A DNA stretch of 59,511 nt from Bacteroidetes bacterium 41-46 (GTDB lineage Bacteria > Bacteroidota > Bacteroidia > Bacteroidales > UBA932). The position numbers were made by a program, and so were the translations under genes. The DNA lies in the NCBI GenBank assembly GCA_001897515.1, contig MKTA01000021.1:1-59511 (forward strand), given 5' to 3'. Positions 7,044 to 16,564 of this stretch are shown here, piece after piece; position 1 is the stretch's first letter, and the number at the start of each line of letters is the position of its first letter. The notes beneath the pieces were generated by a model. That model was given only the letters and a program-made list of their open reading frames with translations, was not told where the DNA came from and ran no database searches.

Positions 7044-9176
7044 CTAGTCAAATTTCTGAAGCAGGAGCTCCATCAATTTAACTGAGGCGGCTGAAACGGA
7101 TGTTCCGGGACCAAAAATTGCAACTGCTCCGGCTTTGTATAGTGCATCATAGTCCTGAGCAGGAATAACTCCTCCTACAATTACCATAATGTCCTCTCTT
7201 CCGAGTTTTTTAAGTTCGCTTACAATCTGTGGTACAAGAGTTTTGTGACCAGCTGCAAGAGATGATACGCCCACTACGTGAACATCATTCTCTACAGCTT
7301 GCTTGGCAGCCTCTTCTGGTGTCTGGAACAGAGGCCCCATATCAACATCAAATCCACAGTCAGCATAGCCGGTAGCGACCACCTTTGCGCCACGGTCGTG
7401 ACCATCCTGTCCCAACTTAGCGATCATTATACGCGGCTGACGACCCTCTTTTTTAGCAAACTCTGCAACAAGCGATTTTGCCTTTTCAAATTCGCTGTCG
7501 TTCTTTACCTCGCTGGAATATACACCTGTGTTCATACGAATAACTGCTTTATATCTTCCTGCAACTGCTTCGCATGCATCTGAAATCTCTCCAAGGGTTG
7601 CACGAACCTTTGCTGCTTCAATTGCAAGCTCCAGCAGGTTACCGCTCTTATTCGCCGCAGCCTCTGTGATAGCTGTCAGCGCTGCCTTAACCTTTGCCTC
7701 ATCGCGGTTTGCGCGAAGCTCCTTAAGACGTGCAATCTGGGACTCCCTAACTTTTGTATTATCAACGTCAAGAATTTCCAGAGGATCCTCTTTCTCCAGC
7801 CTGTATTTATTTATACCAACTATTGTATCTATACCTGAGTCAATACGTGCCTGTTTGCGGGCAGCAGCCTCCTCTATACGTAGTTTAGGAATACCTGTCT
7901 CAATAGCCTTTGCCATGCCACCAAGCTTCTCAACCTCCTGAATGTGATCCCAGGCGCGCTCTGCAATCTCTGCGGTAAGCTTTTCTACATAGTAAGATCC
8001 GGCCCAAGGGTCAAGAGATTTTGTGATGTTAGTCTCCTCCTGAATATAGATCTGAGTATTTCTTGCAATACGAGCTGAAAAATCTGTAGGAAGGGCAATT
8101 GCCTCGTCAAGAGCGTTTGTGTGCAGTGACTGAGTATGTCCTAAAGCTGCACCCATCGCCTCAATGCATGTTCTCGCCACATTATTGAATGGATCCTGCT
8201 CTGTAAGAGACCAACCTGATGTCTGTGAATGCGTTCTGAGCGAGAGTGATTTAGGATTTTTAGGGTTGAACTGTTTTACGAGTTTAGCCCAAATCATCCT
8301 TGCTGCACGCATTTTTGCAATCTCCATAAAATGGTTCATACCTATCGCCCAGAAGAATGATAATCTCGGTGCAAACTGGTCAACATCCATACCTGCAGCA
8401 ATACCTGTTCTCAGATACTCCAGACCATCTGCAAGAGTATATGCCATCTCAATATCGCAAGTTGCACCTGCCTCCTGCATATGGTAGCCGGAGATTGATA
8501 TTGAATTGAATTTAGGCATGTTCTTGGCTGTATAGGCAAATATATCGCCAATGATTCTCATTGAGAAATCTGGGGGATAGATGTAAGTATTACGAACCAT
8601 GAACTCCTTTAATATGTCGTTCTGAATTGTTCCTGCCATCTCTTCAAGCTTGGCTCCCTGCTCCATCCCTGCAACAATGTAAAATGCCAGCACTGGAAGT
8701 ACGGCTCCGTTCATTGTCATAGAGACTGACATTTTGTTTAGCGGAATCTGGTCAAAGAGGACCTTCATATCCTCAACGCTGCATATGCTGACGCCGGCTT
8801 TACCAACGTCGCCAACAACTCTAGGGTGGTCTGCATCGTATCCCCTGTGTGTTGCAAGGTCAAATGCTACAGAGAGGCCCTTCTGTCCTGCAGCAAGATT
8901 TCTGCGGTAGAAGGCATTTGACTCCTCGGCCGTTGAGAAACCTGCATACTGACGGATAGTCCATGGATTCATAACATACATTGTACTGTATGGGCCACGG
9001 AGATATGGAGGGATACCTGCAGCATAATTTAGATGCTCCAGCCCTTCAAGGTCTGCAGCAGAGTAAACACTCTTTACTCCAATCTGCTCCGGAGTCATCC
9101 ATATGCTCTGCTCTCCCTTAGTCTGAGCAGCTCCTCCGGTATATTTTATATCTGAAAAATTTGGACGCATATTCAT
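7044..9176 (-). CDS. mutB: Methylmalonyl-CoA mutase large (catalytic) subunit
   Basis: The protein has 710 residues, the usual length for this subunit. It interconverts succinyl-CoA and (R)-methylmalonyl-CoA with adenosylcobalamin, in the cytoplasm. The N-terminal TIM-barrel includes [36 protein letters not shown] and [19 protein letters not shown]. The C-terminal B12-binding domain has the DGHDRGAKV motif (lower axial His), GVSSLAAGH and GGVIPAQD. It lies 18 bases downstream of mutA, the partner subunit, and ends before a strong terminator. In fermenting Bacteroidales this enzyme is the succinate-to-propionate step. No epimerase or MeaB gene is adjacent. Confidence 0.97.
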   Translation of the reverse strand: MNMRPNFSDIKYTGGAAQTKGEQSIWMTPEQIGVKSVYSAADLEGLEHLNYAAGIPPYLRGPYSTMYVMNPWTIRQYAGFSTAEESNAFYRRNLAAGQKGLSVAFDLATHRGYDADHPRVVGDVGKAGVSICSVEDMKVLFDQIPLNKMSVSMTMNGAVLPVLAFYIVAGMEQGAKLEEMAGTIQNDILKEFMVRNTYIYPPDFSMRIIGDIFAYTAKNMPKFNSISISGYHMQEAGATCDIEMAYTLADGLEYLRTGIAAGMDVDQFAPRLSFFWAIGMNHFMEIAKMRAARMIWAKLVKQFNPKNPKSLSLRTHSQTSGWSLTEQDPFNNVARTCIEAMGAALGHTQSLHTNALDEAIALPTDFSARIARNTQIYIQEETNITKSLDPWAGSYYVEKLTAEIAERAWDHIQEVEKLGGMAKAIETGIPKLRIEEAAARKQARIDSGIDTIVGINKYRLEKEDPLEILDVDNTKVRESQIARLKELRANRDEAKVKAALTAITEAAANKSGNLLELAIEAAKVRATLGEISDACEAVAGRYKAVIRMNTGVYSSEVKNDSEFEKAKSLVAEFAKKEGRQPRIMIAKLGQDGHDRGAKVVATGYADCGFDVDMGPLFQTPEEAAKQAVENDVHVVGVSSLAAGHKTLVPQIVSELKKLGREDIMVIVGGVIPAQDYDALYKAGAVAIFGPGTSVSAASVKLMELLLQKFD

Positions 9177-9194
9177 TTTTTTAAATCATTACTG

Positions 9195-11054
9195 TTAAAT
9201 ACCCAGTTTAGCCTGATACTGTTTCAAAGTCTCAAGGACATTGCTCTTCACACTTATGAAGTTTTCAATGCCTTTGGATACAAGCTCCTCTTTGCATGAT
9301 GGCTCTCCTGCAACTACCAGAACTGCCTTATCTCCAAGTAACTCTTTGATCTGAGGAACTGCCTCGGCATACTCCTCGTCAGATGAGCAGGCAACAACTA
9401 TGTCTGCATTAGCGGCAAAAGCGGCTTTTACACCCTCCTCAACTGTTGCGAACCTATTGTTGTCTATTACCTCAAAACCGGCTACTGCAAAAAAGTTACA
9501 TGAGAATTGTGCTCTTGCTCTGCAGAAAGCCAGGTTGCCGAAAGTGAGCATGAAGGCTTTAGGACTCTTTCCGCTGGTCTCTGTGGCAAATCTAAGCTCT
9601 TCAAATGCCTGAGCACCTCTGTATTTTTCAAGTGGTTCGGCTATAGGATTATCACTGATTTTATTGTTTGCACCTCTTGAAACCACATCCAAAGTAACAT
9701 CTTTATCTGCCCTTTCGGTAAAGTTTGGATACTGGTTTGTACCTAGCAGTATTTCTCTTCTTGTGGCAATGTTGAGGTCTCTTTTTGCGGCAGACGCCTT
9801 TATCTCTGACTGGATATAACCTGCTTTGAATGCCTCTGTGTAACCACCCCTCTCTTCAACTGAACGGAATAACTTCCAGCTCTGATCTGCAATAGATGAG
9901 GTGAGACTCTCTATATAGTATGAGCCTGCTGCTGGGTCGGCAATTTTATCAAAATGAGACTCCTCTTTTAGTAAAATCTGAACGTTTCTGGCAATTCTGT
10001 TGCTGAATTCTGATGGTTCACGGTACTGATAGTCAAAAGGCAATACCTCAAGTGAATCAACTCCTGCAAGAGACGCACTCATTGCCTCGGTTGTAGCTCT
10101 AAGCATATTTACATATGAGTCGTAAACAGTCTGATTCCACTGACTTGTTACAGCGTGGATGGAGATTTTTTTATTCTCTTCATCTTTCACTCCATAAGCA
10201 TCAGTTATATTAGCCCACAACAATCTGGCTGCTCTGAATTTCGCAATCTCCATAAAGTAATTTGCGCCTACGGAGAGAGTAAATTTGATTTTAGAAGCTG
10301 CCTCATCTGCTGAGAATCCCATATTTGTAAGGATGCTCATATACTCACTACCCATAGCAAGTGCAAAACCAAGCTCTTGAACAATTGTCGCTCCTGCATC
10401 ATTGAAAGCGTAGCCCTCAACACCTATGACTCTAATGCCCGGGAAGGATGATGCAAGGTCAATGCATTTGCGGTAGTTTTCTGAATAATTGGAGCAGCAG
10501 AAGTTTCCGGTAGTTGTAAGGCTTCTGAGAGGGTCAAAGTCAAAGGATGCCTTGATGTCTGAGTTATTTACGCCTCTGCCGACAGCAACTGCTATAAATG
10601 ATTCAATTATTGAAGGAGTTGCGCAAGAGCAACCTTCAAAGTTTACCTCTGTTTTTGAAAGGTCAATACCCTTCAGAAGTACCTCCATCTTATCCTTTGA
10701 AACGGATTTTGATCCGTCAATGCAGAAACCGACAGACTCTACACCCTTAGCAAGAGCGTCCACGGCCTGTGCGTTTGCCTTCTGAAAGCTTTCATGAGCA
10801 CAGTATCCCTGACGTATTTTCCATTTATTGTCGCTGCCGGTCCCTCTTACGAATGGGAACTCTCCGGGAGCAGACTTAAGATGACTAAGCTTCTCAAGAT
10901 CTTCTGCCCTATAGTAAGGGCGAACTGAGAATCCCTCCAAAGTCTTCCACACGAGTTTCTTCTCGTAATCGGCTCCTTTTAGATCCTTGGTAATCACCTC
11001 CTCCCACTTTTCTGTGGTAACCGGTGAAAACTCCTCAAATAATTTTTCTGCCAT
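9195..11054 (-). CDS. mutA: Methylmalonyl-CoA mutase small subunit
   Basis: The protein has 619 residues, typical for the non-catalytic subunit. It keeps the mutase fold (YYRAEDLEKLSHLKSAPG, FVRGTG, KIRQGY, GYAFNDAGATIVQELGFALA, EIAKFRAARLLW, ADPAAGSYYIESLT) but its C-terminal cobalamin-like domain lacks the DxHxxG motif, as known for MutA. It pairs with MutB in the heterodimer. It is the first gene of mutA-mutB, with a minus-strand TACCTTTG at 11097-11104 upstream. No cobalamin riboswitch-like sequence was recognised in the 127-base region before it. Confidence 0.95.
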   Translation of the reverse strand: MAEKLFEEFSPVTTEKWEEVITKDLKGADYEKKLVWKTLEGFSVRPYYRAEDLEKLSHLKSAPGEFPFVRGTGSDNKWKIRQGYCAHESFQKANAQAVDALAKGVESVGFCIDGSKSVSKDKMEVLLKGIDLSKTEVNFEGCSCATPSIIESFIAVAVGRGVNNSDIKASFDFDPLRSLTTTGNFCCSNYSENYRKCIDLASSFPGIRVIGVEGYAFNDAGATIVQELGFALAMGSEYMSILTNMGFSADEAASKIKFTLSVGANYFMEIAKFRAARLLWANITDAYGVKDEENKKISIHAVTSQWNQTVYDSYVNMLRATTEAMSASLAGVDSLEVLPFDYQYREPSEFSNRIARNVQILLKEESHFDKIADPAAGSYYIESLTSSIADQSWKLFRSVEERGGYTEAFKAGYIQSEIKASAAKRDLNIATRREILLGTNQYPNFTERADKDVTLDVVSRGANNKISDNPIAEPLEKYRGAQAFEELRFATETSGKSPKAFMLTFGNLAFCRARAQFSCNFFAVAGFEVIDNNRFATVEEGVKAAFAANADIVVACSSDEEYAEAVPQIKELLGDKAVLVVAGEPSCKEELVSKGIENFISVKSNVLETLKQYQAKLGI

Positions 11055-11096
11055 ATTGATTTATTTAATTATTGAAAGTTGCCAAAAATAATTCGG

Positions 11097-11104
11097 CAAA
11101 GGTA
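11097..11104 (-). promoter_or_regulatory. Candidate -7 element for mutAB
   Basis: On the minus strand, TACCTTTG matches TAnnTTTG and lies 42 bases before the mutA ATG at 11054. The surrounding sequence is AT-rich; no convincing -33 box was found. Confidence 0.5.
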
Positions 11105-11181
11105 TAAATTCTTTTATATCCTTTAAACCTTTTTGATTCATTTTAGTCCTAAATACAGAGAAACATTAAAACACATTTAAA

Positions 11182-11697
11182 ATGAAAAAAGTAACTACAT
11201 TATTGGTAATGACTATAATAGCATTTACCTTGAGTGCCCAGGGACAAAATGTTGTCGTTAATAGACAAGGAGCGGGATATATGAGGGCGAATCCTGAGAT
11301 GACTACTCCAAATATCATTCCTGATTTGACTCCGGAGCAGAAAGAGAAGATACAGTCGCTTAGAGTGCAGCATCAGAAGGAGTCTCTTCAGTTGGCAAAC
11401 GAAATAAGAGAGAAGAGAGCTCAGCTCAGAACTTTGGAACAGGTTGAGAAGCCCAATCTAAAGGCAATTAATTCGAAAATTGATGAAATAACCTCATTGC
11501 AGAACAAGAAGTTTAAAATGAATGCCGAGCACAGGGCTAAAGTTAGATCTCTGTTAACTGACGAGCAAAGGGTTCAGTATGATCTGGCCAGGAATAAGAG
11601 AGGTGAAAGAGCGGGCAGAGGAATGATGAACAAAGGGATGATGAATAGAGGAATGGTGAATAGAGAGGTTGAGATTCGTCAGTTTAGGAACAGGTAA
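11182..11697 (+). CDS. Spy/CpxP-like periplasmic protein with Met-rich tail
   Basis: The protein has 171 residues. A signal peptide ends near SAQGQ (residue 22). The core is helical and charged, with two Spy/CpxP-style LTxxQ-like sites: DLTPEQKEKIQSL near residues 49-61 and LLTDEQRVQYD near 126-136. Between them is a long amphipathic helix (coiled-coil-like, rich in E, K, Q). After residue 140 the tail repeats GMMNKG/GMMNRG/GMVNRE and then ends in basic residues. The family (Spy, CpxP, ZraP) acts as periplasmic chaperone or metal-stress sensor. The Met-rich tail could bind Cu(I) or silver, but that is a guess. It stands alone, with a hairpin at 11732-11764 as its likely terminator. Confidence 0.6.
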   Translation: MKKVTTLLVMTIIAFTLSAQGQNVVVNRQGAGYMRANPEMTTPNIIPDLTPEQKEKIQSLRVQHQKESLQLANEIREKRAQLRTLEQVEKPNLKAINSKIDEITSLQNKKFKMNAEHRAKVRSLLTDEQRVQYDLARNKRGERAGRGMMNKGMMNRGMVNREVEIRQFRNR

Positions 11698-11731
11698 TAA
11701 GATAATTTTTAGTTTAGTTTGTTTGATTCAG

Positions 11732-11764
11732 AAATGGAGAGTGGTTATTTACCCCTCTCCATTT
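11732..11764. terminator. Hairpin between the Spy-like gene and lptB, overlapping the lptB end
   Basis: The arms AAATGGAGAG (11732-11741) and CTCTCCATTT (11755-11764) pair over 10 bp and are flanked by T-rich sequence on both strands. The right arm codes for the last residues of LptB. It would serve both convergent genes. Confidence 0.65.
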
Positions 11765-12605
11765 TGTTTGCCTTGTTGCTGAATTTTGAAATGTCTTCAA
11801 CATTTTTAGAATCGGCCTCTTTGTCCTGAGTAATTTTTTCCGACTCTCCTTTAGATTTATGACCTCTTGATTTTAATACAGCTTTTCTTAGTTCAAAGTT
11901 CTGACCTAGATATTTTTTTCTAACCTCAGGATTGTTTGCAAGCACCTCGGCAGTTCCGCTCTCCAAAATATTCCCTTCATACAGGAGATAAGCCCTGTCT
12001 GTTATGGCAAGGGTTTCATGGACATTGTGGTCGGTAATTATTATGCCAATATTTTTTGTCTTAAGATTGGCAATTATGTGCTGAATATCTTCAACTGCAA
12101 TTGGGTCAACTCCGGCAAATGGTTCGTCAAGTAAAATAAACTTTGGATCTATTGCAAGTGCCCTGGCTATTTCACACCGCCTTCTCTCTCCTCCTGAGAG
12201 CTGTATCCCAAAACTTTTTCTAACCTTATGAAGGCTAAATTCATCAAGTAGCTTCTCCAGACGCTCCATTCGCTCCATTTTAGGGATATCATGAAGTTCC
12301 ATAACAGAGAGAATGTTATCTTCAACACTTAATTTTCTAAAGACAGAGGCCTCCTGTGCAAGATACCCCAATCCCTTTTGAGCTCTTTTGTACATTGGGA
12401 GCTCAGTTATCTCTTCATTGTCAAGGAAAATTCTCCCTTCATTCGGCTTTATTAAGCCTGTAATCATATAAAAAGTAGTGGTCTTCCCCGCTCCGTTTGG
12501 TCCAAGAAGCCCCACTATCTCGCCTTGCTCAACCTCAATGGAGACTCCCTTAACTACTGTCCGGGCTCCATATTTCTTAACCAGCTTGGTGCAGTGCAGT
12601 CTCAT
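11745..12605 (-). CDS. lptB: LPS export ABC transporter ATP-binding protein
   Basis: The protein has 286 residues. It is the cytoplasmic ATPase that powers lipopolysaccharide extraction by LptFG and passage over the Lpt bridge. Seen: Walker [11 protein letters not shown] near residue 35, Q-loop [13 protein letters not shown], signature [15 protein letters not shown] near 137, Walker [14 protein letters not shown] near 155 and switch H in ITDHNVHET. The LPS-type features [10 protein letters not shown] and [12 protein letters not shown] distinguish it from amino acid (LivF) ATPases. Beyond about residue 240 there is an extra charged tail ([12 protein letters not shown] onward) of about 45 residues, longer than in E. 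coli LptB. It starts 8 bases after the dnaX stop, so the two are probably co-transcribed. Confidence 0.92.
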   Translation of the reverse strand: MRLHCTKLVKKYGARTVVKGVSIEVEQGEIVGLLGPNGAGKTTTFYMITGLIKPNEGRIFLDNEEITELPMYKRAQKGLGYLAQEASVFRKLSVEDNILSVMELHDIPKMERMERLEKLLDEFSLHKVRKSFGIQLSGGERRRCEIARALAIDPKFILLDEPFAGVDPIAVEDIQHIIANLKTKNIGIIITDHNVHETLAITDRAYLLYEGNILESGTAEVLANNPEVRKKYLGQNFELRKAVLKSRGHKSKGESEKITQDKEADSKNVEDISKFSNKANKMERGK

Positions 12606-12613
12606 AAATAGCT

Positions 12614-14410
12614 CTACTTAATCTCTAATTTCATATCTTTTTGTAACTCTTTGAGTTCCGGGTATCTCTCTAAAAGGAACTTTGCCTTCTCTTCCGGCAT
12701 ATACAATTTTTCTCCTCCAGCCTCATCCTGTACGGCTACCTCAACGAGAAGCCTTGCGTTTCTGTTGTTAAGTCTCTCCTGCAGAAACAACTCTAGTCTT
12801 AGTTTGCAATTCTTATTTATCCACTCTTTCTGTAGCTCATTCTTAACATAGAATATAATGGAATTATTATCTTCAGAGATCAGTGGCTTTGTGTCGGTTA
12901 TGGCAGTAGCCAGTTTTGTTAGATTTTTTTCTGATTCAGCCATTGCCAGCCAGGCAGCCTCTAGCTCAACTTGTCCAAATTGCTGCTCCCCCACCTCTTT
13001 AGGCTCCACTCTGTCAGAGTTGGCAGAGCTTGCCTCTGCCTGTTTGAGCATCTCTTTAATTGACCTTGTGCCTTTTAGAGGGCTCTTATGCCGGGATGTC
13101 TCAGCAGGAGCTTCAACAGGAACTTCAACAGGAGCTTCAACAGGAGCTGCAGCAGGGATTTCAACAGGAGCTGCAGCAGGGATTTCAGCAGGGATTTTAG
13201 CAGGTGCTGCAGCAGGTATTTCAGCAGGTATTTCAGCAGGAGGTTCAACATGTGCTTCAACCGGGACCTTGACAGGGACTTCTGCAGGAGTTTTCACTGT
13301 TGTCAGGATAGGTTTCGCCTCTGCTATTCTTGAAAGTTTAACCAGAGTAAACTCAATATGGAGTCTTTGGTTTCCGCTCGCTTTATATGTTGATTCGCAC
13401 TGTGTGGTAATTGTAAGAGCATTAAATAGAAAATCAAATGAGCATCTCAGGGCCTGTTCCCTGTATCGCTCGGCAACTGAGGGGGCAAGTTCCAGTAACT
13501 TTGAGCCGGCTTGTTCTTTGCAAACAAGCAAGTCCCTGAAGTGCGTTCCCAGGCCTCCAATAAAATGCAGGGCATTGAATCCTTTGGAGAGTATCTCGTC
13601 AAATATCATCAGCGCAGAGGTGTGCCCGCCGTTTAGAAACATCTCTGTAAGTCTGAGATAGTACTCGTAGTCAAGTATGCTCAGGTTTGTAATTACTTTC
13701 TCATATGTAACTCTCTCACCGCAAAACGCTACAGACTGATCAAAAAGAGTAAGTGCGTCTCTCATAGCCCCATCTGCTTTTTTTGCAATTACATGTATCG
13801 CCTCCTCTTCAATTTCTACTCCCTCTTTATTTGCAATTGCCTTTATATTTCCAACAATATCCTGTACTGAAATCCTGTTGAAGTCATATGTTTGGCATCT
13901 GGATAGAATTGTGGGTATGATCTTATGCTTTTCAGTTGTCGCGAGAATGAAAATTGCGTGAGCCGGCGGCTCCTCAAGTGTCTTTAGAAATGCATTGAAG
14001 GCAGCCTGAGAGAGCATGTGAACCTCATCAATTATATAAACGCTGTATCTGCCTATTTGTGGTGGAATTCTTACCTTTTCATTAAGCAGTCTAATATCTT
14101 CAACAGAGTTATTTGATGCCGCATCCATTTCATGTATGGAGAAGGAGCGGTTCTCGTCAAAGGCTTTGCACGATTCACAAAGTCCGCAAGGATCCATCTC
14201 TTCTGAAGGGGAGAGACAGTTTATGGTCTTAGCAAAGATTCTTGCACTGGTTGTTTTGCCAACGCCTCTTGGACCACAAAAGAGATATGCGTGAGCCAAC
14301 TGGTTTCTAAGGATGGAGTTTTTAAGAGTCTTTGCAATATTCTCTTGTCCTATAAGTGTTTCAAAACTTCCCGGACGATATTTCCTGGCTGATACTATAA
14401 ATCTTTCCAT
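12614..14410 (-). CDS. dnaX: DNA polymerase III subunit gamma/tau (clamp loader)
   Basis: The start is taken at ATG 14410 ([13 protein letters not shown]); a TTG three codons upstream is less likely because it overlaps the -7 box. The product has 598 residues. It is the clamp-loader ATPase that loads the sliding clamp at replication forks. Seen: Walker [11 protein letters not shown] near residue 46, a zinc-binding Cys cluster ([10 protein letters not shown]), Walker [24 protein letters not shown] and sensor SRCQTYDF. Residues about 375-440 are a low-complexity linker of Pro-Ala-Val-Glu repeats (units such as AEIPA and VEVPVEAP), coded by DNA repeats at about 13095-13285. A tau-like C-terminal domain follows. 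Confidence 0.95.
   Translation of the reverse strand: MERFIVSARKYRPGSFETLIGQENIAKTLKNSILRNQLAHAYLFCGPRGVGKTTSARIFAKTINCLSPSEEMDPCGLCESCKAFDENRSFSIHEMDAASNNSVEDIRLLNEKVRIPPQIGRYSVYIIDEVHMLSQAAFNAFLKTLEEPPAHAIFILATTEKHKIIPTILSRCQTYDFNRISVQDIVGNIKAIANKEGVEIEEEAIHVIAKKADGAMRDALTLFDQSVAFCGERVTYEKVITNLSILDYEYYLRLTEMFLNGGHTSALMIFDEILSKGFNALHFIGGLGTHFRDLLVCKEQAGSKLLELAPSVAERYREQALRCSFDFLFNALTITTQCESTYKASGNQRLHIEFTLVKLSRIAEAKPILTTVKTPAEVPVKVPVEAHVEPPAEIPAEIPAAAPAKIPAEIPAAAPVEIPAAAPVEAPVEVPVEAPAETSRHKSPLKGTRSIKEMLKQAEASSANSDRVEPKEVGEQQFGQVELEAAWLAMAESEKNLTKLATAITDTKPLISEDNNSIIFYVKNELQKEWINKNCKLRLELFLQERLNNRNARLLVEVAVQDEAGGEKLYMPEEKAKFLLERYPELKELQKDMKLEIK
13095..13285. repeat. Short tandem repeats encoding the DnaX Pro-Ala linker
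   Basis: Units of about 15-18 bases related to CAGGAGCTTCAA / CAGCAGGGATTT recur many times with small changes, all in the dnaX reading frame. They code for alternating AEIPA/AAAP/VEVP units. Such in-frame repeats can expand or shrink by slippage, altering linker length without breaking the gene. Confidence 0.85.
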
Positions 14411-14416
14411 ACTCCG

Positions 14417-14424
14417 CAAAAGTA
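14417..14424 (-). promoter_or_regulatory. Candidate -7 element for dnaX
   Basis: On the minus strand TACTTTTG matches TAnnTTTG. Only 6 bases separate it from the dnaX ATG at 14410, so the message would be leaderless or nearly so. It forms a symmetrical pair with the plus-strand element at 14437-14444. Confidence 0.55.
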
Positions 14425-14436
14425 AGAATTTTTATC

Positions 14437-14444
14437 TAATTTTG
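14437..14444 (+). promoter_or_regulatory. Candidate -7 element for the gene at 14450
   Basis: TAATTTTG matches TAnnTTTG. It lies 5 bases before ATG 14450 and 14 before the next in-frame ATG (14459). If it is used, translation starts at or very near the RNA 5' end. The flanks CCGCAAAA and TTTTGCGG are inverted repeats shared with the dnaX promoter. Confidence 0.5.
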
Positions 14445-14449
14445 CGGAT

Positions 14450-15322
14450 ATGAGAGTGATGGGAATAATACAATTGATGCTGTTTTTAGCGGCCTTTTCT
14501 CTTAAGCCCTATGAGCTAGCTGGGCAGGAGCTTTTTGGAAAGGCAAAAAACAACTATAGAAATTTTTCTGAGAAGAGGACAATGGTGGTTGTCAATGAGA
14601 CCGACTTTACAGACTTATCTATTGCTGACGCAGTTAAGAGCGGGTGGAGAATTTCGCTGTATGAGCTTTGCTCTGTGGATAAGTTTAATAAAATAATGAC
14701 AGATACAAACTACTATTTTTTACTGAGAGTGGAGGGGAAGTTCAGAAAGGAGAGGGAGGCAAACCTTGAGTTTTTAACACTTGTTAAGGGATCTCCGGAA
14801 GCTCACAACGGGATTGAAAAAATGGATGAGATTGTCTCTATGCCTCTTCAGTCTGTGGGAGATGAAAGCGGAAAGGCATTTATTTTGATGCCTGCCTTGA
14901 TTAATATAATGCAGGAGCATATCTTGAATGTAAGCGAAGATATACTGAAGGCATATGTAGGGAACTCGTTTTACAGCAATAGAGTTGATGGCATTGGGGA
15001 CAAGGTTTTAATGATAGAGAGAGTCGATATTGGATCTAATATAACAGATCAGGAGATTGTTAATCTGTTTGGAGAGAATATCGTTCTGTCAGATCCGGAC
15101 GAAATTGCCACTGCCTTATCAAATGCAAAAGAGGGAACTGTTGTAGGTTTTACGGTCTCACCATCTGATGGCGGAAGCAGAGGTTACTCTTATAAGATGC
15201 TTATTGATACCCGGACACACGAACTTATCTTCTACAGAAGGCACAGAATCTCTTCAAGGAATCCGGCCGGATTTACACTGGAGGATCTAAGGAGGATCTC
15301 TACACCTTACAGAATAAAATAA
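14450..15322 (+). CDS. Exported protein of unknown function
   Basis: I do not recognise a family. The protein has 290 residues with an N-terminal hydrophobic segment (IIQLMLFLAAFS) and likely cleavage near ELAGQ, so it is probably exported. The rest is soluble and mixed alpha/beta, with VVVNETDFTDLSI, YYFLLRVEGKF, IMQEHILNVSEDILK and ELIFYRRHRIS as notable stretches; no catalytic motif is evident. ATG 14459 (MGII) is an alternative start, favoured if the -7 element at 14437-14444 is active. The stop and the start of the M16 protease share one base (TAATG), and an O-methyltransferase follows, so it is the head of a three-gene operon. Confidence 0.7.
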   Translation: MRVMGIIQLMLFLAAFSLKPYELAGQELFGKAKNNYRNFSEKRTMVVVNETDFTDLSIADAVKSGWRISLYELCSVDKFNKIMTDTNYYFLLRVEGKFRKEREANLEFLTLVKGSPEAHNGIEKMDEIVSMPLQSVGDESGKAFILMPALINIMQEHILNVSEDILKAYVGNSFYSNRVDGIGDKVLMIERVDIGSNITDQEIVNLFGENIVLSDPDEIATALSNAKEGTVVGFTVSPSDGGSRGYSYKMLIDTRTHELIFYRRHRISSRNPAGFTLEDLRRISTPYRIK

Positions 15323-16557
15323 TGACTACATACACAACTCTTTTTGAAAATGGTTTGAGATTCGGCTTCAAACAAGCCACCTCTCCTGTGGCCTACTGTG
15401 CACTGACTATAAATGCGGGAACCAGAGATGAAAACATATCCCAGGGGGGCATTGCGCACCTTACTGAGCATATGTTATTCAAGGGTACAAAGAACAGGGG
15501 AGCCAGAGGAATAAATAATTTTCTTGAAAAACTGGGAGGGGAGCTGAACGCTTACACCACTAAGGAGGAGACTGTAATCCATGCAACTGTCCTAAAAGAG
15601 GATCTGCCAAAGGCAATTGAACTGCTCCACGATATTGTTTTTAATTCAATATTTCCTGAAAGCGAGCTGGCGAAAGAGAAAGAGGTGGTCCTTGAGGAGA
15701 TAAAATCTTATAAAGACACTCCGTCAGAGCAGATTTTTGATGATTTTGAGGAGTTGCTTTTTGGCACTCATCCGCTTGCAGGCAATATACTGGGAACTCC
15801 AAAAACCATAAGAAAAATCAAGCGCGAGGATCTTATTGACTTTACAAAGCTTCACTACAGGTGTGAAAACATGTCTCTCTCAATAGTGGCTGACTCAAAA
15901 GCAGAGAGGTGTGAAGCATTGGCAAAAAGATTTTTCAGTAAGATTGAGACAACTGAGCCGCCCGGAATTGTACCTTTCAGAGCTTCTCAGATACCCCCCG
16001 GTAATTCAGGAGGTATTCACATTGTGTCTAAGAAGAGCTATCAGGCTCATTGTATAGTCGGTGGAAGGGCCTATTCTCTGTATGACAAAAACAGATTACC
16101 CTTCGCCCTTTTAGTAAATGTTCTGGGTGGGCCTGCTCTCAACTCTAAGTTAAATCAGCTTCTCCGAGAGAAACATGCACTTGCCTATACTGTAGATGCC
16201 TCTTATAACCCATTCTCAGACACCGGCCTCTTTACTGTATATTTTGGAACTGATAAATCTAATCTTGATAAATCGCTCTCTCTAATAAACAAAGAGTTGT
16301 CACAGATCATGGAGCGAGGGCTCTCATCAGCTCAGCTTAAAGCAGCCAAAAAGCAGCTTGCAGGACAGCTGGCAATCTCAACAGACAATGCAGAGGCCCA
16401 ATGTTTGAACATTGGCAAATCGCTTCTGGTCTTCAAAAAGGTTGAGCCTATGGATGAGGTTATGAGAAAAATTAATTCAATAACCTCTGAGCAAATTAAA
16501 GAGGTGGCTTGTGAAATTTTTTCTGATGACAATCTGATAACCCTCATTTACAAATAG
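15322..16557 (+). CDS. M16 family zinc peptidase
   Basis: The protein has 411 residues, the length of one M16B (pitrilysin/processing-peptidase-like) subunit. The inverted zinc motif HxxEH is present as His46-Leu-Thr-Glu49-His50 within HLTEHMLFKG, and a downstream Glu occurs in VVLEEIKSYKDTP near residue 126. The C-terminal half has the second M16 domain (LREKHALAYTVDASYNPF, close to the family's R/Y substrate-binding element). No signal peptide is visible, so it is likely cytoplasmic. Start overlaps the previous stop by one base; the methyltransferase follows after 7 bases. Substrate unknown; the family digests small peptides. Confidence 0.9.
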   Translation: MTTYTTLFENGLRFGFKQATSPVAYCALTINAGTRDENISQGGIAHLTEHMLFKGTKNRGARGINNFLEKLGGELNAYTTKEETVIHATVLKEDLPKAIELLHDIVFNSIFPESELAKEKEVVLEEIKSYKDTPSEQIFDDFEELLFGTHPLAGNILGTPKTIRKIKREDLIDFTKLHYRCENMSLSIVADSKAERCEALAKRFFSKIETTEPPGIVPFRASQIPPGNSGGIHIVSKKSYQAHCIVGGRAYSLYDKNRLPFALLVNVLGGPALNSKLNQLLREKHALAYTVDASYNPFSDTGLFTVYFGTDKSNLDKSLSLINKELSQIMERGLSSAQLKAAKKQLAGQLAISTDNAEAQCLNIGKSLLVFKKVEPMDEVMRKINSITSEQIKEVACEIFSDDNLITLIYK

Positions 16558-16564
16558 TAAGTTA

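Noticed and set aside
11055..11181. Cobalamin riboswitch before mutAB
   Set aside because: No B12-box-like conserved sequence or complex fold; the region is short and AT-rich.
13095..13285. Possible CRISPR array
   Set aside because: Repeat units are short, adjacent and in frame with dnaX, with no unique spacers and no cas genes nearby.
12858..13661. 267-codon plus-strand ORF within dnaX, rich in Ser/Thr/Ala/Gly
   Set aside because: It is the antisense reading of the dnaX repeat region, which lacks stops because of its repeat composition.
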